Assembly: GCA_024275775.1 (NCBI GenBank)
Contig: JAJRYM010000136.1
Location: 1-5,866, forward strand
Source: Nitrospirota bacterium
GTDB taxonomy: Bacteria; Nitrospinota_A; UBA7883; JACRGQ01
Reading direction: 5' to 3'
DNA: 5,866 bases
Shown here piece by piece: positions 5,091 to 5,866 of the stretch (position 1 is its first letter; each line of letters begins with the position of its first letter). The notes beneath the pieces were generated by a model, which saw only the letters and a list, made by a program, of their open reading frames with translations, did not search any database and was not told the origin of the DNA. Made by a program: the position numbers and the translations under genes.

Positions 5091-5866
5091 GGCAGTGTCG
5101 GGAAAAGCATATTGTCTATAAAACAGTTATGGAACCGCGGATGATTGGCGAGGTTCAGATGCCTTATCATGGCCGGGATTCGGCGGGCCTCACTGCGCGC
5201 CTCTTCCGAAAGAAGAGCGAGGCGGGAACCTATTCCGGCGGAATTGCGTATGCAATGGAATTCCGCGTTCGGAAAGTCAGGAATCATGCCTATGGCCTTT
5301 GCGTTTGGAATATCGATGCGGATTCCAAAAGAACCGCTTATGAATACTTTTTTTATTTCATCCGGCGATATGCCGAGTTCCAGCAAGAGAAGGTCGGTTC
5401 CGGTGCGGATAGCCGATTTTGCTTTTTGCACCTCTTCTATATCCTTGGAGGAAACCCCTATCGGGCTGAAAGTGGCAGTATGCTGTTTAGGGACAAGAAG
5501 GAAGAAACCGTTTTTTATTTGGGGCCATTTCTTTTTGCTTGTAAAATAACCCCGCTCGTTTATGATTCCGTTTCTCACAAAGCCTGCCATGGAGTCGATA
5601 ACGCTTGAGCCGCAAAGCCCCACGGGAGCCGACCCTCCCAGAGTTTCATAATTAATTTCACCGTTCGGTTCTATGCGGAGTTTATGAATGATGCCGTTCC
5701 TGTAAGCGTGGCTGTGCGCAAGATGCGCCCCCTCGAACGCCGGGCCGGCGGCCATGGATGTGGCGACGAGTTCTTCGCGGTTTCCTACGACTATTTCGCC
5801 GTTGGTGCCAACATCTATAAAAACGGAAAGCTCCTCGTTGCGGTGAATATCCGAAGCTAGTATTCC
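5087..5866 (-). CDS. DUF4445/RACo-type ASKHA ATPase-fold protein, C-terminal part
   Basis: The frame is open to the right edge, giving 259 C-terminal residues without the true start; the Met at 5755 is internal. Seen are LSVFIDVGTNGEIVVGN (13-29), the ASKHA phosphate-binding signature of this family, AAGPAFEG (39-46), GLCGSSVID (83-91), KDIEEVQKAKSAIRTG (141-156), VFISGSFG (174-181) and GIGSRLALLSEEAR (211-224), ending in MLFPTLP. These match the C-terminal domain of reductive activators of corrinoid proteins (RACo, RamA), which use ATP to drive reduction of Co(II) corrinoid in methyltransfer pathways; family members usually carry an N-terminal 2Fe-2S domain, which would lie outside the window. 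Small deviations are GLCGSS for the usual GICGSG and SGSFG for GGFG. No corrinoid protein or methyltransferase is in the window, and many DUF4445 proteins have no known substrate. Its overlap with the kinase gene suggests a shared regulatory or metabolic task. Confidence 0.9.
   Translation of the reverse strand, partial: GILASDIHRNEELSVFIDVGTNGEIVVGNREELVATSMAAGPAFEGAHLAHSHAYRNGIIHKLRIEPNGEINYETLGGSAPVGLCGSSVIDSMAGFVRNGIINERGYFTSKKKWPQIKNGFFLLVPKQHTATFSPIGVSSKDIEEVQKAKSAIRTGTDLLLLELGISPDEIKKVFISGSFGIRIDIPNAKAIGMIPDFPNAEFHCIRNSAGIGSRLALLSEEARSEARRIPAMIRHLNLANHPRFHNCFIDNMLFPTLP

Noticed and set aside
5129..5608. Two overlapping + strand open frames opposite the DUF4445-type gene.
   Set aside because: The minus strand carries the family signatures across the same bases, continuing to the window edge.
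1..5866. Defence system, mobile element, CRISPR array or RNA gene.
   Set aside because: No transposase, integrase, nuclease, regularly spaced repeats, tRNA-like cloverleaf or rRNA segment was recognised; the gene content is redox and signalling.

Overview
The window is almost wholly coding. It looks like the chromosome of a Gram-negative bacterium with a respiratory lifestyle: it has lipoprotein and signal-peptide signals, periplasmic thiol-redox proteins, cytochrome c maturation proteins and a c-type cytochrome. GC content is moderate, and genes are packed with stop/start overlaps. The mix of a CcdA-type protein, an atypical CcmH, a secreted FGE-fold protein and a DUF4445/RACo-type protein would fit an anaerobic or facultative lineage such as Nitrospirota, Nitrospinota or the former Deltaproteobacteria. 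That placement is inference from gene content only.

Left block (start to 4019, + strand). Six genes run head to tail and are probably one transcript: the 3' part of a CcdA-like membrane thiol transporter with a His-rich tail; a membrane-anchored extracytoplasmic protein of unknown function with two conserved-looking cysteines; a CcmH/NrfF-like protein with an unusual CxCxC...CxxxC cysteine pattern; a secreted FGE/SUMF1-fold protein lacking the two catalytic cysteines; a membrane-anchored protein with a cytochrome c-like segment whose haem motif is CxxxCH rather than CxxCH, fused to an unrecognised C-terminal domain; and a TlpA/ResA-type thioredoxin lipoprotein with a WCVPC active site. Neighbours overlap by 11, 4, 4 and 1 bases; the only gap is 6 bases. 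A working model is that CcdA passes electrons across the inner membrane to the TlpA-type protein and the CcmH-like protein, which keep cytochrome cysteines reduced for haem attachment. The cytochrome encoded in the same operon is a natural candidate client.

Right block (4053 to window end, - strand). Two genes converge on the first block: a DUF4445/RACo-type ASKHA ATPase-fold protein that runs off the right edge, followed with a 4-base overlap by a soluble PAS-containing histidine kinase of the NtrB-like type. No response regulator is in the window. The 33-base gap between the blocks holds a short inverted repeat around a G-rich loop but no convincing intrinsic terminator.

No tRNA, rRNA, CRISPR array, insertion sequence or clear promoter was seen. 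No stretch above 300 bases lacks a gene. The most interesting item is the possible link between the noncanonical CxxxCH haem site and the cysteine-variant CcmH in one operon with a catalytically dead-looking FGE-fold protein.
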